In this document: in pieces, positions 1 through 12,344 of the stretch
Layout of the letters: each line of letters begins with the position of its first letter
Position numbering within the stretch: the first letter of the stretch is position 1
NCBI RefSeq assembly: GCF_000341285.1
Contig: NW_005178468.1
Span: forward strand, 204,243 to 268,242
Reading direction: 5' to 3'
DNA length: 64,000 nucleotides
Source of the DNA: Galdieria sulphuraria
Taxonomy: Eukaryota > Rhodophyta > Bangiophyceae > Galdieriales > Galdieriaceae
Notes under the pieces: model-generated
Told to the model about the DNA's origin: nothing
The model's database searches: none
Seen by the model: only the letters and a program-made list of their open reading frames with translations
Translations under genes and position numbers: made by a program

Positions 1-423
1 GAGAATGCCGTATTGAAATTTTGAAGCTGAAGCATATTTGTTCTGATACAGGTCTTCTTGCCACTTGTTTGTCTCGGATGAGTTTTCGTCAACTTTAAGG
101 AATTCACGTATATTATCGATTCCAAACCAAAACAGCAAGGCAGTTGCCACATAGTCGTCTATAGGAAGAGTATGTAGCTGGTTGGGAAACATGTGAAACA
201 ACTGTCCCAACAATACTGAAAGTATCGTCATAACAACGAGTGCCATCAAAGTTCCGAAGAATACTATTCGTTTGGAATATTTCATTGCCAATAGAGCTGC
301 AAGAAAAAAGGTTTTATCTCCGATTTCTGAAAACAAAATGAGAGAAAAACTTGAACCGATTCCCGAATAAAGATGAAACAAGCCTGAATCTTTTAAACCC
401 GAGAGAAAACCAGTTTGCATCAT
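1..423 (-). CDS. GDT1/TMEM165 family cation transporter, 3' part cut by window edge
   Basis: The reverse strand is open from an ATG at 421-423 (a second ATG lies at 418-420) to the left edge, giving the first 141 or so residues. A hydrophobic helix ends in SEIGDKTFFLAALLAMKYS, which is the E-x-G-D-K-T signature of the GDT1/UPF0016 family. A second helix (VFFGTLMALVVMTILSVLLG) and a third (YVATALLFWFGIDNI) follow. Known members move Mn2+ and/or Ca2+ in exchange for protons in Golgi, chloroplast or cyanobacterial membranes; the second signature copy would lie beyond the window. The mature start has no clear transit peptide, so the compartment is open. The gene is divergent from the NTMT1-like gene, 249 bp away. 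Confidence 0.85.
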   Translation of the reverse strand, partial: MMQTGFLSGLKDSGLFHLYSGIGSSFSLILFSEIGDKTFFLAALLAMKYSKRIVFFGTLMALVVMTILSVLLGQLFHMFPNQLHTLPIDDYVATALLFWFGIDNIREFLKVDENSSETNKWQEDLYQNKYASASKFQYGIL

Positions 424-672
424 ATTTGCTTTTAACACAAAACCTCGATGTGGCTGCCTGTAGATCTTAGCTTTAGTCTTTGTCATTCGACAAGAAACTA
501 TTCTTTTGCAACACCCAGGGAAGACTCGATAGTTGAACGACGTAGAGTGAGGCAACACAAAAGACAAACAACCTTTCAAGCGACTATATTCATTGCAAAC
601 ATCAAAGTTCATTCTTGTCATCCAGCAAATCACAACAAACTTTACGTATCTGAATTGGCATCATTTGTGGTC

Positions 673-1547
673 ATGTCAAGACAAAACAGAAAAAGGAAAT
701 CAAAAAGAGTTGGCAAGGCAACTTATAATAATGCTATAGGTTATGACACTAGAGGGAGACTTTATCAAAGTGTCGAAGAGGTTTGGTATTCCCACGCCTC
801 AAGGAAACAAGAAGACTGGTATTCTATTGCAGAGAGTTACTGGCATAAACAAAATCCTTCCGTGGATGGTATGCTTGGAGGGTATTCGAATCTTTCTGAT
901 ATCGATGTTCGTTCGAGTTTACAGTTCTTACAAGGCCTTCAACTACCTTCTACAAGGATTGCATTGGGTAAGTTATCATCAGTCGACTTTTTTTTTCGTT
1001 TGATCGATGATTAGACGTTGGAAGTGGCATCGGACGGGTAGCCACTGAACTTTTGACGAAAATGTTCGAACAAGTGGATCTATTGGAACCTAATGTACAT
1101 TTTTTGGAACTTGCGAAACAGAATGTGAGTGATTCTCAACTGGGCCGTGTATTCCGTTGTTCTATGCAAGATTTTATTCCAGAAGTCGATAGAAAATATG
1201 ACTTGATATGGATACAATGGTGTATTATTTATTTAACTGACGAGGACCTTGTTGAATTTTTAAAGCGTTGTAAAAGTTGTTTGAGTGCGAGCGGATTAGT
1301 AAGTATCCTTGCAACTGACAAATGATTGGAAATATTCAATTTGCTTTAGATTTGCATAAAAGATAATGTGAGCAGGAAGCACTTTGTTGTTGATACAAAC
1401 GATGCAAGTATTACACGAACCAGTAAGCAATATGAAGATTTGTTTAAGCAAGCTGGCCTTCATTTGGTATGTTGTCAGATACAAGAAAATTTTCCGAGAC
1501 AGTTGTTTCCAGTTTTTATGTATGCGTTGGGGCTCAAGTCATTTTGA
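673..1547 (+). CDS. NTMT1: Alpha-N-terminal protein methyltransferase (NTMT1/METTL11 family), three exons
   Basis: Exons 673-967, 1015-1298 and 1350-1547; both introns (47 and 51 nt) begin GTAAGT and end TAG. The joined protein has VDGMLGGYSNLSDIDVRSS, the AdoMet site LDVGSGIGR, created across the first splice, and IWIQWCIIYLTDEDLVEFL, all in the order and spacing of human NTMT1. The family methylates the alpha-amino group of proteins with an exposed X-Pro-Lys N-terminus after Met removal, such as ribosomal proteins. The C-terminus reads IKDNVSRKHFVVD, then a family-like end. The frame is open back to an ATG at 448, which would add a 75-residue Arg-rich leader; I chose 673 (MSRQNRKRK) as closer to family length. 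It ends 16 bp from the convergent membrane-protein gene. Confidence 0.88.
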
Positions 1548-1563
1548 GAAAGGCTGCATTTGG

Positions 1564-2442
1564 CTACAAATATCGAGCTGGATCTGGAACATATGCTTCT
1601 GTTGTGCGTTGGTATTCAAACATTGCACGACTATTGAAACCATCGCTCGTTAGTTGTCTCGACCAAGATGATGATTCTGACCCTTGTATTTGTGGAATAT
1701 TTTGATAAGGCAATATTGAAGGATTGTAATTATGAGTCATATTGCCTTGTATCGTCTCGGCTATCCGTGGAGGAATCCTAAGACTGTTCATCATCCATTC
1801 GGAATGATTGTTGGTGTTCGGATATGGGTGATTCCATAAGATTTGACGCTTCACTATTTGTTCATTGTTTTGTTGTGCACTTTTGACAATTGCTTGTTTC
1901 AAACGGTTGGCTTCAGCTGCAGACATGAAGATACTTGTAATCATGATGATGATGACTAGAAAGATAATAATACTCATAGCAAGCAAAAAACATCCCCAGA
2001 AGCCCATGAGTTTATATCCGTTTCCCGCAATATCTTGTACCAGTAAGACTAGATAAATTGCCAGTTCAATGCTATTCGCTAAGAATAGAACAAAAGGAGC
2101 CAACAAACAAATTCGTATCCTCCACTTGATTATCACTATGTCTTTTGTTTCTTGTTGTCTTACAACGAGGTCAACTGTTCTCAAAATAACGACAAAGCAA
2201 AAGCCCAAAACAGAGAGACCTAAATAGCAATAGAATAAAACATGTATTGTGTGCCTTTGTTTTAAATGATAAGATAGGACACGGAATCCATCAGCGTTTT
2301 CTATTATGCTATTTATAACAACTGTACACAGAAATGGTCCCATATGAGCACACGTCCACAATACTCCTAATAGCCAAACACTTTGTAGTTCATTTCCAAT
2401 TGTATTCTCTTCGTTGTCTTTCTTGAGTATCAACGAAGCCAT
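1564..2442 (-). CDS. Multi-pass membrane protein, function unknown
   Basis: An uninterrupted frame of 292 codons from the first ATG at 2442. It has about four strongly hydrophobic segments: near residues 22-47, 70-92, 110-135 and 148-178. The last is very rich in Ile (AMSIIIFLVIIIMITSIFM). A soluble Asn/Ser/Gln-rich tail of about 100 residues follows, rich in Tyr and Pro. The frame remains open upstream of 2442 to about 2540 without an ATG and contains another hydrophobic stretch (LFTGLFVMASLIL), so a 5' exon may be missing from this call. I do not recognise a family. It could be a sensory or tetraspan-like protein, but nothing in the sequence decides this. It converges on the NTMT1-like gene. 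Confidence 0.6.
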   Translation of the reverse strand: MASLILKKDNEENTIGNELQSVWLLGVLWTCAHMGPFLCTVVINSIIENADGFRVLSYHLKQRHTIHVLFYCYLGLSVLGFCFVVILRTVDLVVRQQETKDIVIIKWRIRICLLAPFVLFLANSIELAIYLVLLVQDIAGNGYKLMGFWGCFLLAMSIIIFLVIIIMITSIFMSAAEANRLKQAIVKSAQQNNEQIVKRQILWNHPYPNTNNHSEWMMNSLRIPPRIAETIQGNMTHNYNPSILPYQNIPQIQGSESSSWSRQLTSDGFNSRAMFEYQRTTEAYVPDPARYL

Positions 2443-2695
2443 TACAAACAATCCAGTAAACAATACATCAAGTAAATCACTGGAAATACTACAAGTCACA
2501 CGTGTCGAACTTTGGAAAGAATAGAAATGGAGTCGTGTCTAAGGAAGAAGCGACATGAGGCGAATTGGCCTTTTGGTTGGTGGCCAAATAATGAATAGAC
2601 AAGTTGTCAACGAGATCTTTCTAGCTATGGATATCTTATGAGATGGAATAGTATTGTACTTAAATAGCTCCTTTACATCCAACTTGAAATATCCT

Positions 2696-3214
2696 CTAGG
2701 TAGAAAGACAAGTAGTTATTTTGGCTGCGAGGATAAAGTCATTTATAGTTAAGTTATTAACTGCAAAGGTTTGAATAACCACTTCCAAACGGTTGAAACT
2801 TGTCAAGTGGATTTCTGGATGATGGTTTTCTTTCTATTAAACATATCGCACAGAATGTAAGACAAAATTGCAAGGACCCAAAAACTTCAACATACTTGAG
2901 CAACGTTTCGTATCTTACAAACCATGTCGACACCTACAAAGAAATTATTAGAATGAAAGAAACCTTATAATATACTCACAGTGGTTGAAATCTTTTCCAG
3001 TGAAAGTTCTCCGTAATCTAGGACTGTCTTGTTTACTCGTATCCAACTGCCACCCGGGAATCTACCGAAAACTCTAGCTTTCAACGTTGTTCCAGTATAA
3101 ACAGGGAAAATAATTCACCTGTGTAAGATATTCTTCTATTTTATGAATGGTTAAAACTTCTGTCTTGGAGTAACAAGGTTGACATTGAGCTGTCTCAAGA
3201 CGTACGACCTGCAT
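2696..3214 (-). CDS. Pterin-4a-carbinolamine dehydratase (PCD/DCoH), four short exons
   Basis: Reverse-strand exons 3119-3214, 2980-3061, 2896-2933 and 2696-2833, with introns of 57, 46 and 62 nt that all begin GT and end AG. Joined, they encode about 117 residues: MQVVRLETAQ..., IEEYLTQ, IPGWQLDT, RRTFTGKDF, RNVAQKENHHPEIHL and a tail with NDFILAAKI. This is the order of the PCD fold: the LPGW strand, the F-x-F-KDF strand, the VA-x-x-AE-x-x-HHP active-site motif with its His pair, and the DF-x-LA helix. Family members dehydrate 4a-hydroxy-tetrahydropterins so that the pterin cofactor of aromatic amino-acid hydroxylases can be recycled; plant and algal homologues lie in organelles. No long single-exon frame exists here. 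The start is divergent from the gene at 3279, only 64 bp away. Confidence 0.85.
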
Positions 3215-3278
3215 AGATAGATAGGAGCTTCAATGATAAATGAAGGTGGAATATTGGGATTTGAGGAATACTTAGCCA

Positions 3279-3686
3279 ATGGTAACGACTCGAAACGCCA
3301 AACGAGCTTCTTCAAGTGCTTGCTCAAGAAATGTGGAGAACTTAGACCCAAAAACAAACAATAGTTCAAATTTTTGTCCCTATACAAAGAGAAATGTTGT
3401 GAAAGAGCCTGTGAAACGACGAAAGAGAATAACAAGAACTCCTTTAAGCGAAAATGTTTTCATAGAAGGAGAAAGTGGCAAAATAGAAGAAAGGCGTTCA
3501 ATAGATGACGAAGAGAAAGGAACAAAGAAAGGCGGAGAGTTTGTTGAGAAGCATTTGAAGGATGCCGTACCGTTACTAGAACCTCAGTCTTTGCCTATTT
3601 GGGACCCTGTGGATAATTGGTTTGACGAAACAAAAACTTCCAACGTGAAGAAGACTTTTTCTCGAAAACAAAACTTGCTACGATAG
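3279..3686 (+). CDS. Small charged protein, function unknown
   Basis: One frame of 135 codons with an ATG start, closely divergent from the carbinolamine dehydratase gene. The product is hydrophilic. The N-terminal half is basic, with clusters KRRKRITRTP and RNAKRASSS that could be nuclear localisation signals. The middle is acidic (EERRSIDDEEKG), and there is a conserved-looking LPIWDPVDNWFDET near residues 103-116, followed by a basic tail. No signal peptide or membrane segment is present. I recognise no family. The position between two real genes, the good codon pattern and the nuclear-like composition suggest a genuine gene, perhaps a small chromatin or cell-cycle protein, but this is a guess. 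Confidence 0.5.
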   Translation: MVTTRNAKRASSSACSRNVENLDPKTNNSSNFCPYTKRNVVKEPVKRRKRITRTPLSENVFIEGESGKIEERRSIDDEEKGTKKGGEFVEKHLKDAVPLLEPQSLPIWDPVDNWFDETKTSNVKKTFSRKQNLLR

Positions 3687-3911
3687 TGAAAGTAGATTTC
3701 TCAAGGACTTGGAAAACTACCACAAAAGAACAGTTTTTCTAAAATTTTTGTTACTACACGAAGCCCAACAGTATAAATACAATAAAATTCTTTCATAATT
3801 GACTCTATTGCAAGTAGAAAAGTGGAAAACGAATGCTTTCAACCAATCCCAAGGAACAGTATTGACTCTTTTTACCGTGCTAATAATAGGTCTGTACATA
3901 TAAAAGCTTTA

Positions 3912-4178
3912 CTACATCTGTTCCATATCCTCTATCGTTCGCTCTGCGGGAGTCTTGAGACGCTGCCTATGTCTTTCACAAAGTTGTTTGTAGTTTTCTT
4001 GAAACACATCAGACTTCCACCAATTTCGAGACTTCAAAGGAGAGCTCCACATGAAACGCACCAATTCACTTTGCTCGTAGCGTCTATAGATTCTATCTTT
4101 GGCTTCTTGATCCGCCTCTTCTTCTGTGGGAGCTCGTATTTTTTCTATTAGCTTGCTTATCAAGTCGAATAAAACCAT
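3912..4178 (-). CDS. Small helical protein, function unknown
   Basis: An 88-codon frame with an ATG start at 4178. The product is charged and predicted helical: an amphipathic start (LFDLISKLIEKI), an acidic stretch (EEEADQEAKDR), then IYRRYEQSELVRFMWS and a Trp-rich KSRNWWKSDVF. Size and composition resemble accessory subunits of mitochondrial or plastid complexes, but I cannot assign a family. There is no canonical presequence. It lies alone between 3686 and the RPL4 gene with about 225 bp of uninformative DNA on the 3' side. Confidence 0.45.
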   Translation of the reverse strand: MVLFDLISKLIEKIRAPTEEEADQEAKDRIYRRYEQSELVRFMWSSPLKSRNWWKSDVFQENYKQLCERHRQRLKTPAERTIEDMEQM

Positions 4179-4490
4179 TCTGGGGCTTTCCTTTTGAAGG
4201 GCAAAACAAACGATAATCGATTTTGATGAATTTGAAGCACCCTCAAAATAAAAGGTTGAGGATATGTTATTATATTATCATTCATTGGCAATTTCGTATA
4301 TAGTTTGATTTTCCTATAGTTTAAGCAGTGATGGAACGTTTGTTGTTATGAGAATTACCACTTTTATCTCTTAAATAAAGTAGAAGATCTCTGTCATTGA
4401 TCATTTTCTTCAAAATGCTATAAGATAAAACTTATTTTTCATTTGCGTCGTCGGGGCCAAGTGGATCGTTATACTAATCATTTATTCTTC
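4179..4490. promoter_or_regulatory. Intergenic promoter region upstream of RPL4
   Basis: About 310 bp between two divergent starts with no convincing coding frame. The stretch is AT-rich (TTATATTATCATT near 4269 and further TATA-like runs to about 4310), consistent with a two-sided promoter. I see no conserved RNA or repeat. Confidence 0.4.
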
Positions 4491-5627
4491 ATGGTTAGCG
4501 TTGCGGTTGCACGCCCACTGGTTTCCGTTTTTTCTGTGGAAGGTGAAGGAACAGAAGGTGAAGTGGCCTTACCAGCAGTATTTACTGCGCCGATACGTTC
4601 AGATGTGGTCCGTTCAGTACATACGAGAATGGCGCTCAACAAGAGACAGCCATATGCCGTTAGCACCAAAGCTGGCATGCAGTCTTCTGCAGAGTCTTGG
4701 GGCACTGGTCGTGCAGTAGCACGTATTCCAAGAGTACCTGGTGGAGGAACTCATAGAGCTGGTCAGGGAGCTTTTGGAAACATGTGTCGAGGCGGTCGTC
4801 GTTTTGCGCCAACCAAGATCTGGAGAAGATGGCACCGAAAGATCACAAAGAACGAAAAAAGATATGCAGTCGCTTCTGCACTGGCGGCAAGTGCTTTGAC
4901 TTCTTTGGTAATGGCCAGAGGACATCGAATCGAACGAGTATCGGAGGTGCCACTTGTTATTGGGGATCAAGCCCAAACCATGAAAAAGACAAAGGCTGCT
5001 GTTGCGCTTCTGGAGAAGATTGGGGCATATGAAGACGTAATCAAAGTAAAGGAGAGTAAGAAATTGAGGGCAGGTAAAGGGAAGTTGAGAAATCGGAGGT
5101 ACACTCAACGGAGGGGTCCTTTGATTATCTATGAGAAAGATGAAGGAATAGTAAAGGCGTTTAGAAACTTGCCTGGAGTGGAACTTTGTCGTATGGACTC
5201 GCTTAACTTGTTACAGTTAGCTCCTGGAGGTCACTTGGGTAGATTCTGTATTTGGACAAAGTCAGCCTTTGAGAAGTTGGATGAAATATTTGGAACCTTT
5301 ACCCAACCTTCACAACAAAAGAAAGACTACACGCTTCCAAAGTCAATTTTGACAAATTGTGACATCAATCGTATTATCAATTCGGATGAAGTACAATCGG
5401 TTTTGCGTCCCAAGATCATTCAAAAACGAACTTCTACTAAAAAGAAGAATCCACTGAAGAATAAGAATGAAATGTTCAAACTCAATCCTTATAGCAGAAT
5501 ACTCTTGAAAGAAGCACGTGAAGCAAGCAGTAAACCATCTCAGAAGAAACAGAAAAGACTGCTCCGAAGAAAGAATAAGGAAGTGAAGAAGATAGGTCAA
5601 GAATATCGCAAGAGCATTCTTTCATAA
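4491..5627 (+). CDS. RPL4: Cytosolic large-subunit ribosomal protein uL4 (RPL4)
   Basis: Single exon, 378 residues from the ATG at 4491 ([13 protein letters not shown]). The start matches the ARPL-x-SV beginning of eukaryotic uL4. The core shows the uL4 loop and globular domain: [50 protein letters not shown] and [10 protein letters not shown]. These contact 23S/25S rRNA and form part of the exit tunnel. A eukaryote-specific C-terminal extension follows ([19 protein letters not shown], then a Lys/Arg-rich tail). Length is within the usual eukaryotic range of 350-430. The frame is open upstream to 4443 but without an ATG. The next gene starts only 41 bp downstream in the same direction. Confidence 0.96.
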   Translation: MVSVAVARPLVSVFSVEGEGTEGEVALPAVFTAPIRSDVVRSVHTRMALNKRQPYAVSTKAGMQSSAESWGTGRAVARIPRVPGGGTHRAGQGAFGNMCRGGRRFAPTKIWRRWHRKITKNEKRYAVASALAASALTSLVMARGHRIERVSEVPLVIGDQAQTMKKTKAAVALLEKIGAYEDVIKVKESKKLRAGKGKLRNRRYTQRRGPLIIYEKDEGIVKAFRNLPGVELCRMDSLNLLQLAPGGHLGRFCIWTKSAFEKLDEIFGTFTQPSQQKKDYTLPKSILTNCDINRIINSDEVQSVLRPKIIQKRTSTKKKNPLKNKNEMFKLNPYSRILLKEAREASSKPSQKKQKRLLRRKNKEVKKIGQEYRKSILS

Positions 5628-5668
5628 TTAAAAAGTCGAAATTCTTTTTCTTTCTGTAGCAATTCATA

Positions 5669-6632
5669 ATGCATCCTCTTGTGGGTCGATTGACTATTCA
5701 TTGTACAAAAGTATCTTCACTTGTATTTCCTTTTGCAAGATTGATAAGACCTTTGTGCACTATTAGTATCGAGAAACCAAATAAAGAAGTTTATATTGAA
5801 GAACTCGAAGGTGAATACAAGGGAATAGCAGTGATAAACCTAAATAGACCAGCAAAGAAGAATGCTTTAGGAAGAGTTTTTTTGTCTGATTTAAACAACG
5901 TCATATCGCAGTTAGAATACTCATCTCCAAAAGCTGTACAAGTGGCTTTGGTTCGTTCCTGTGTCGACAATGTCTTCTGTGCGGGTGCCGATTTGAAAGA
6001 GAGAGCAGAAATGAGCGATGAAGAGACTTTGCCCTTTGTACGATATCTTCGGTCAACGTTTACTCGTTTAGAAGCTGTGCCTATGCCAACTATTGCCGTA
6101 GTCGATGGATTTGCTCTGGGTGGTGGTACTGAGTTGGCACTTGCTTGTGATTTACGAGTGGCAGGGAAAAATGCAGTGCTGGGACTACCTGAAACGACAC
6201 TTGCCATCCTACCTGGAGCAGGAGGAACTCAACGACTTCCTAGATTAGTTGGTATTGGGAAGGCAAAGGAACTTGTTTACACAGGAGCTAGATTAAAAGC
6301 AGATGAAGCAATGAAAATTGGACTTGTGGAAAGAATAGCTCAAGGCGAAGAAACTGCTTTCTCCTGTGCTCTGAGTCTAGCCAAGGATATGCTTCAAACG
6401 GGACCTGTTGCTCTTAGACTTGCTAAGCAAGCTATTCGAAATGGAAGCCAGGCAAGTCGGAACAATTCTAACGAGCTGAAGTTTGCTCAGAAATAACGTT
6501 TTATAGGTTGACCTTTTGAGAGGTCTCGAGTTCGAAGATGCTAGTTACGCAAGAGTCATACCAACTAAAGATCGTAGAGAAGCCTTGCGTGCTTTCGCTG
6601 AGAAACGTAAACCGCAATTTAAAGGAGAGTAA
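5669..6632 (+). CDS. AUH: Methylglutaconyl-CoA hydratase-like enoyl-CoA hydratase (AUH family), two exons
   Basis: Exon 1 is 5669-6451 and exon 2 is 6507-6632. The intron is of the rare GC..AG type (starts GCAAGT, ends TATAG). Unspliced, the frame stops at 6496 and loses the family end. Spliced, the protein ends [20 protein letters not shown], then KRKPQFKGE, which matches the AUH C-terminus residue by residue. The crotonase core has [13 protein letters not shown] (oxyanion-hole region), [17 protein letters not shown] and [22 protein letters not shown] hydrates 3-methylglutaconyl-CoA in mitochondrial leucine breakdown. The first 30 residues or so are basic and Ser/Thr-rich, a likely mitochondrial presequence. 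Confidence 0.92.
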
Positions 6633-6703
6633 ATTATTTGTTAGTCATCAATTGATAATAAAGTATTGTTAGATTGGTCGCCTGGTTTGTTTGTTTGCCT
6701 CAT

Positions 6704-8331
6704 ATGTATTGTGCAAGTGAGTGACCTTCCTTTGTACTGTTTTGTTTCTCATTATCTTTTGTAAAGTTTCCGGAGTTGTTCCCGACGAACCGGTAGTGTC
6801 CAAGAAGAGTGGACACCTTTTTGAGAAACGACTTATACTAAAGCACATTCAAACGACAGGAAAGTGTCCTGTATCTGGCGAAGACTTGACGGAAGACGAT
6901 TTGATAGCTGTTCAGGAAAATGTTGTTGTTCGACCAAGGACCTCGAGTGCAACTAGTATACCAGGTTTGCTTTCGTTGTTTCAGAGCGAGTGGGATTCTG
7001 TTGTGTCGGAACTGTACCAATTAAAAAAACAGTTGCACGATACCAAGCAACAATTAGCACAAACGCTTTATGAGAATGATGCTGCGAAGCGTGTTATTGC
7101 TCGGCTATTGAAAGAAAGAGATGAAGCTTTGGAAGTAGCGAAACAGGGAACTGCAAATACAGGAACAACGGCCAACGGTGCTTTGAATAATGAGGAAGCA
7201 GCTGAACAAGTCAACAAAGTCACTAATACTGAGAAAGACTGTAGTATGGAAGTTGAAGATACAGGAGTTGATCTACTTCCTCCTCAAGTTTTGGAGCAAT
7301 TTGACAAAACCTCACAAGAGCTTATTGCTTATCGAAAAAATAGAAAAGTGTCACCTTCTCTACTTTCAAAAGAAAAACTGGAATCTTTCAGAGAAGAGAA
7401 GCTTTTCAAAGTGCATACCGGAAAGGAAAAGGAAATCGTAGCACTTGCTCAGTCGCGGGAGGACTCCTGCTTATTATTTAGCGCCGGAAAAGACAAAACA
7501 GTTAAATTCTTCACATTAGATACAGAAAAGACACTTACCAGTTTTTCTGCACATAAGGCTCCGTTGACCGATCTAGTCGTGCATCCCAATGAGAATATAC
7601 TGATTACTAGTAGTATGGATAAGACAGCAGTAGTTTGGCATTGGGAAGATGGCGACAAACCGAAACCGAAGGCTTTCAACACTGTGAATATTCATGAAGG
7701 CGTTGTTACTCAAATTTTTCTTCATCCTTGTTTATCTTATTTTGGAACGGCCTCTGAAGATTGTACTTGGGCGTTTCATGACCTGGAAACTGGTGACTGT
7801 TTGAGTCGAACCACCAAAGGACCAACTGGCATTGCATCTATTGCGATTCATCCGGATGGTCTTATTCTAGGAACTGGCTTCAACAGTGGTGAATTGAATA
7901 TTTGGGATATAAGAGAAATGAAAGTGGCATTAAGTCTTTGTGAAAGGTCTTCATTTGAGGATACTAGTAAGATATGTTCATTGAGTTTTTCAGAAAACGG
8001 CTACCATATGGCGTCGATGAACAATAACCGCATTGACTTGTGGGATCTTCGTAAACCAGGCACTCCTGTAAGAAATTGGAATGTTGTTGAAGGTCGAAAG
8101 TGTTGTTTTGATTCTTCGGGTGTGTATCTTGGCTTACTTTGCGCACATGAAATGAAGATTATAGAAACCAAAAAAGGTGTAGAGTGCTTAAACATTGTTT
8201 CCAGTCGTGATCTATCCTCGAATGATAGTTTGACAACAATGTTATTATTGAAAGATATGGAACGCATCATACTTGGAGATGTGAAAGGATCCCTTCATGT
8301 GTTGAGTAATTCAAATTCATCGGCAGAATAA
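6704..8331 (+). CDS. PRP19: Pre-mRNA-processing factor 19 (PRP19) U-box/WD40 ubiquitin ligase
   Basis: Exon 1 is only 13 nt (6704-6716: Met-Tyr-Cys-Ala plus one base). A 50-nt intron with GTGAGT follows, then exon 2 at 6767-8331. Splicing gives MYCAISGVVPDEPVVSKKSG, the start of the PRP19 U-box (family: CSISNEVPEHPCVS). Next come SSATSIPGLLSLFQSEWDSV and the coiled-coil tetramerisation segment (LKKQLHDTKQQLAQTLYEND). After a linker with VEDTGVDLLPPQV, a seven-bladed WD40 domain covers about residues 235-530 (for example FHDLETGDCL, LNIWDIREM, IDLWDLRKP). PRP19 is the core of the NineTeen complex that activates the spliceosome. Confidence 0.94.
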
Positions 8332-8429
8332 CTCCAAGTGCAATGGAATGATATTTGAAAGCCAACTTGTGTAACTATTTGGCAAAACAACACGGAATGT
8401 TTTATTTCTATATTAGGATACGGCCACTA

Positions 8430-10626
<2,197 letters not shown>

Positions 10627-12071
10627 ATGCGCCATTTTTGGTCATCCAAGGGCGCTGGCGGAACTGTTTTGAAGCTTATCTTTTGCTTTCTAACTGTCTT
10701 TTATTTGACTTTTGCGTTTGAAAAAAGTTTCCGTTCACAAGAAGAAGACAGAAAACAGAGTATAGCTAAACCTCTTCTGTCATTGCTGTGGGCCTCAGAG
10801 TTTGAGGTTTGTATCTGAACTATATATTTTTTGGTGTCACCAGTATTGAAACGACATAGTCACAAACAGGTTTTGGCTCAGAAGCGTGGAGTTTTGTACA
10901 GGGTTTATTATCTTATCCAGTAAAACTTCGTCTGTGGCATATAGGTACAGAACCGTGGGACAAGAAAGCCAAGGTCTTGAGTGATGAAAGATCGAACCTG
11001 CTCCAGAGTTTATGGTGTGGCAAGGCTTGTTCTTCCAAAAAAGTGTCGTCTGAAGAGAAAGTAGACTTTCTAGTGCTTCATTCAGTTCCACCCGATTGGG
11101 TTTCTCCCTTGGAAAAGTGTGGTTTATGCAAAGCGGCAAAATTCAAAGTTGGTAGAGCCATGTTCGAAACCACCGGAGTTCCTGAAAAATGGGTCAAGTT
11201 GCTGAATGATACTGTTGACGAAATCTGGGTTCCTTCGCAGTTCCATAAGAAAACGTTTTCCAGTAATGGCGTTGTGAAGAGGAAGATAAGAGTTATTCCT
11301 CAACCAATTGATCAGGAAAGCTTTGGGAAGTTGCCTATTCCACAGAGAGTATCTCTTCTCGGTGATTGTGCGAATCGCTTTGTCTTTCTGTCTATCTTCA
11401 AATGGGAGGTTCGTAAGGGTGTGGATATATTACTGAAAGCATATATGCAAGAGTTTTCGGAGCGAGATGATGTGTGTTTGATTCTGTTGACTCGAGGCAA
11501 AGGTTTATCAGCTAATGAAATCAAACAGCGTGTCACCAAATTTTTAAAGAAGAATAATATTGTCGCTTCGAATCTTCCTCGACTTGAAGTTCTTGAGTCG
11601 AGCAAAAAGGACATGTTGAATTTGGCTACTTTGTATGTCTCAGTTGACGCATTCGTCCTTCCAACGAGAGGCGAAGGTTGGGGACGTCCTATAATGGAAG
11701 CAATGGCCTGTGGAACGCCTGTGATTGCAACCAATTGGAGTGGTCAAACAGAATATCTCAATGCGAAGACTGGCTTTCCTATTCCAGTTGAAGAAATTGT
11801 GACCTACTCAGAAGGTCCGGGTTTTGCAGAGTTATATAAGGATGAATTGGAAATTTCTGCAGCTTCATTTCGAAACCAACTTTGGGCCAAGCCCTCTGAA
11901 CAGCAATTTCGCAGTTTAATGCGTTGGGTATTTACAAACCCATCAGCAGCAAAGAAAATAGCATTGCAAGCAAGGAAAGAGATTTTATCGAAGTTTTCTC
12001 CTCGAGCAGTTGCCAGTCTGGTTGTTCGAAGACTTGTGGAACTGAAAGATGCTTCAATGAAAGTATCTTAA
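10627..12071 (+). CDS. Glycosyltransferase family 4 protein with N-terminal signal anchor, two exons
   Basis: Exons 10627-10810 and 10870-12071, with a 59-nt intron starting GTATCT. The splice creates CFGSEAWSFVQGL, a GT4-like glycine turn. A hydrophobic helix at residues 16-31 (LKLIFCFLTVFYLTFA) is a signal anchor, suggesting a type II Golgi/ER protein of 461 residues. The donor-binding half has the E-x7-E signature within TRGEGWGRPIMEAMACGTPV. A Rossmann strand precedes it (FVFLSIFKWEVRKGVDILL, GT-B fold). The family transfers sugars from nucleotide or lipid donors with retention; substrate is unknown, with protein glycan or glycolipid as options. The donor choice at 10811 is by frame; a weaker donor exists 7 bp earlier. 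Confidence 0.82.
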
Positions 12072-12344
12072 GTTGTGTATGAAAGAATGTATTCACATCA
12101 TATCTTATATTGAGAGAAGAGAAGTTGATATGGACTTTCATTTGAGAGTTGTTTCATTTTGATTTGGCAGCTTTTACAGACATTTTTCGTATATTCTATA
12201 ATGACCAATGTTATATCGAATACACTATATGGCGTTTTCAAAGTATCTAATTTTAGTCTGTGAAATAGGCTTTCATGGATTTCATTAAAATTTATTATTA
12301 CTGTTGATTGAGGGGTTGCTTGTTTTGTTTGCCTATTGGGTTTT

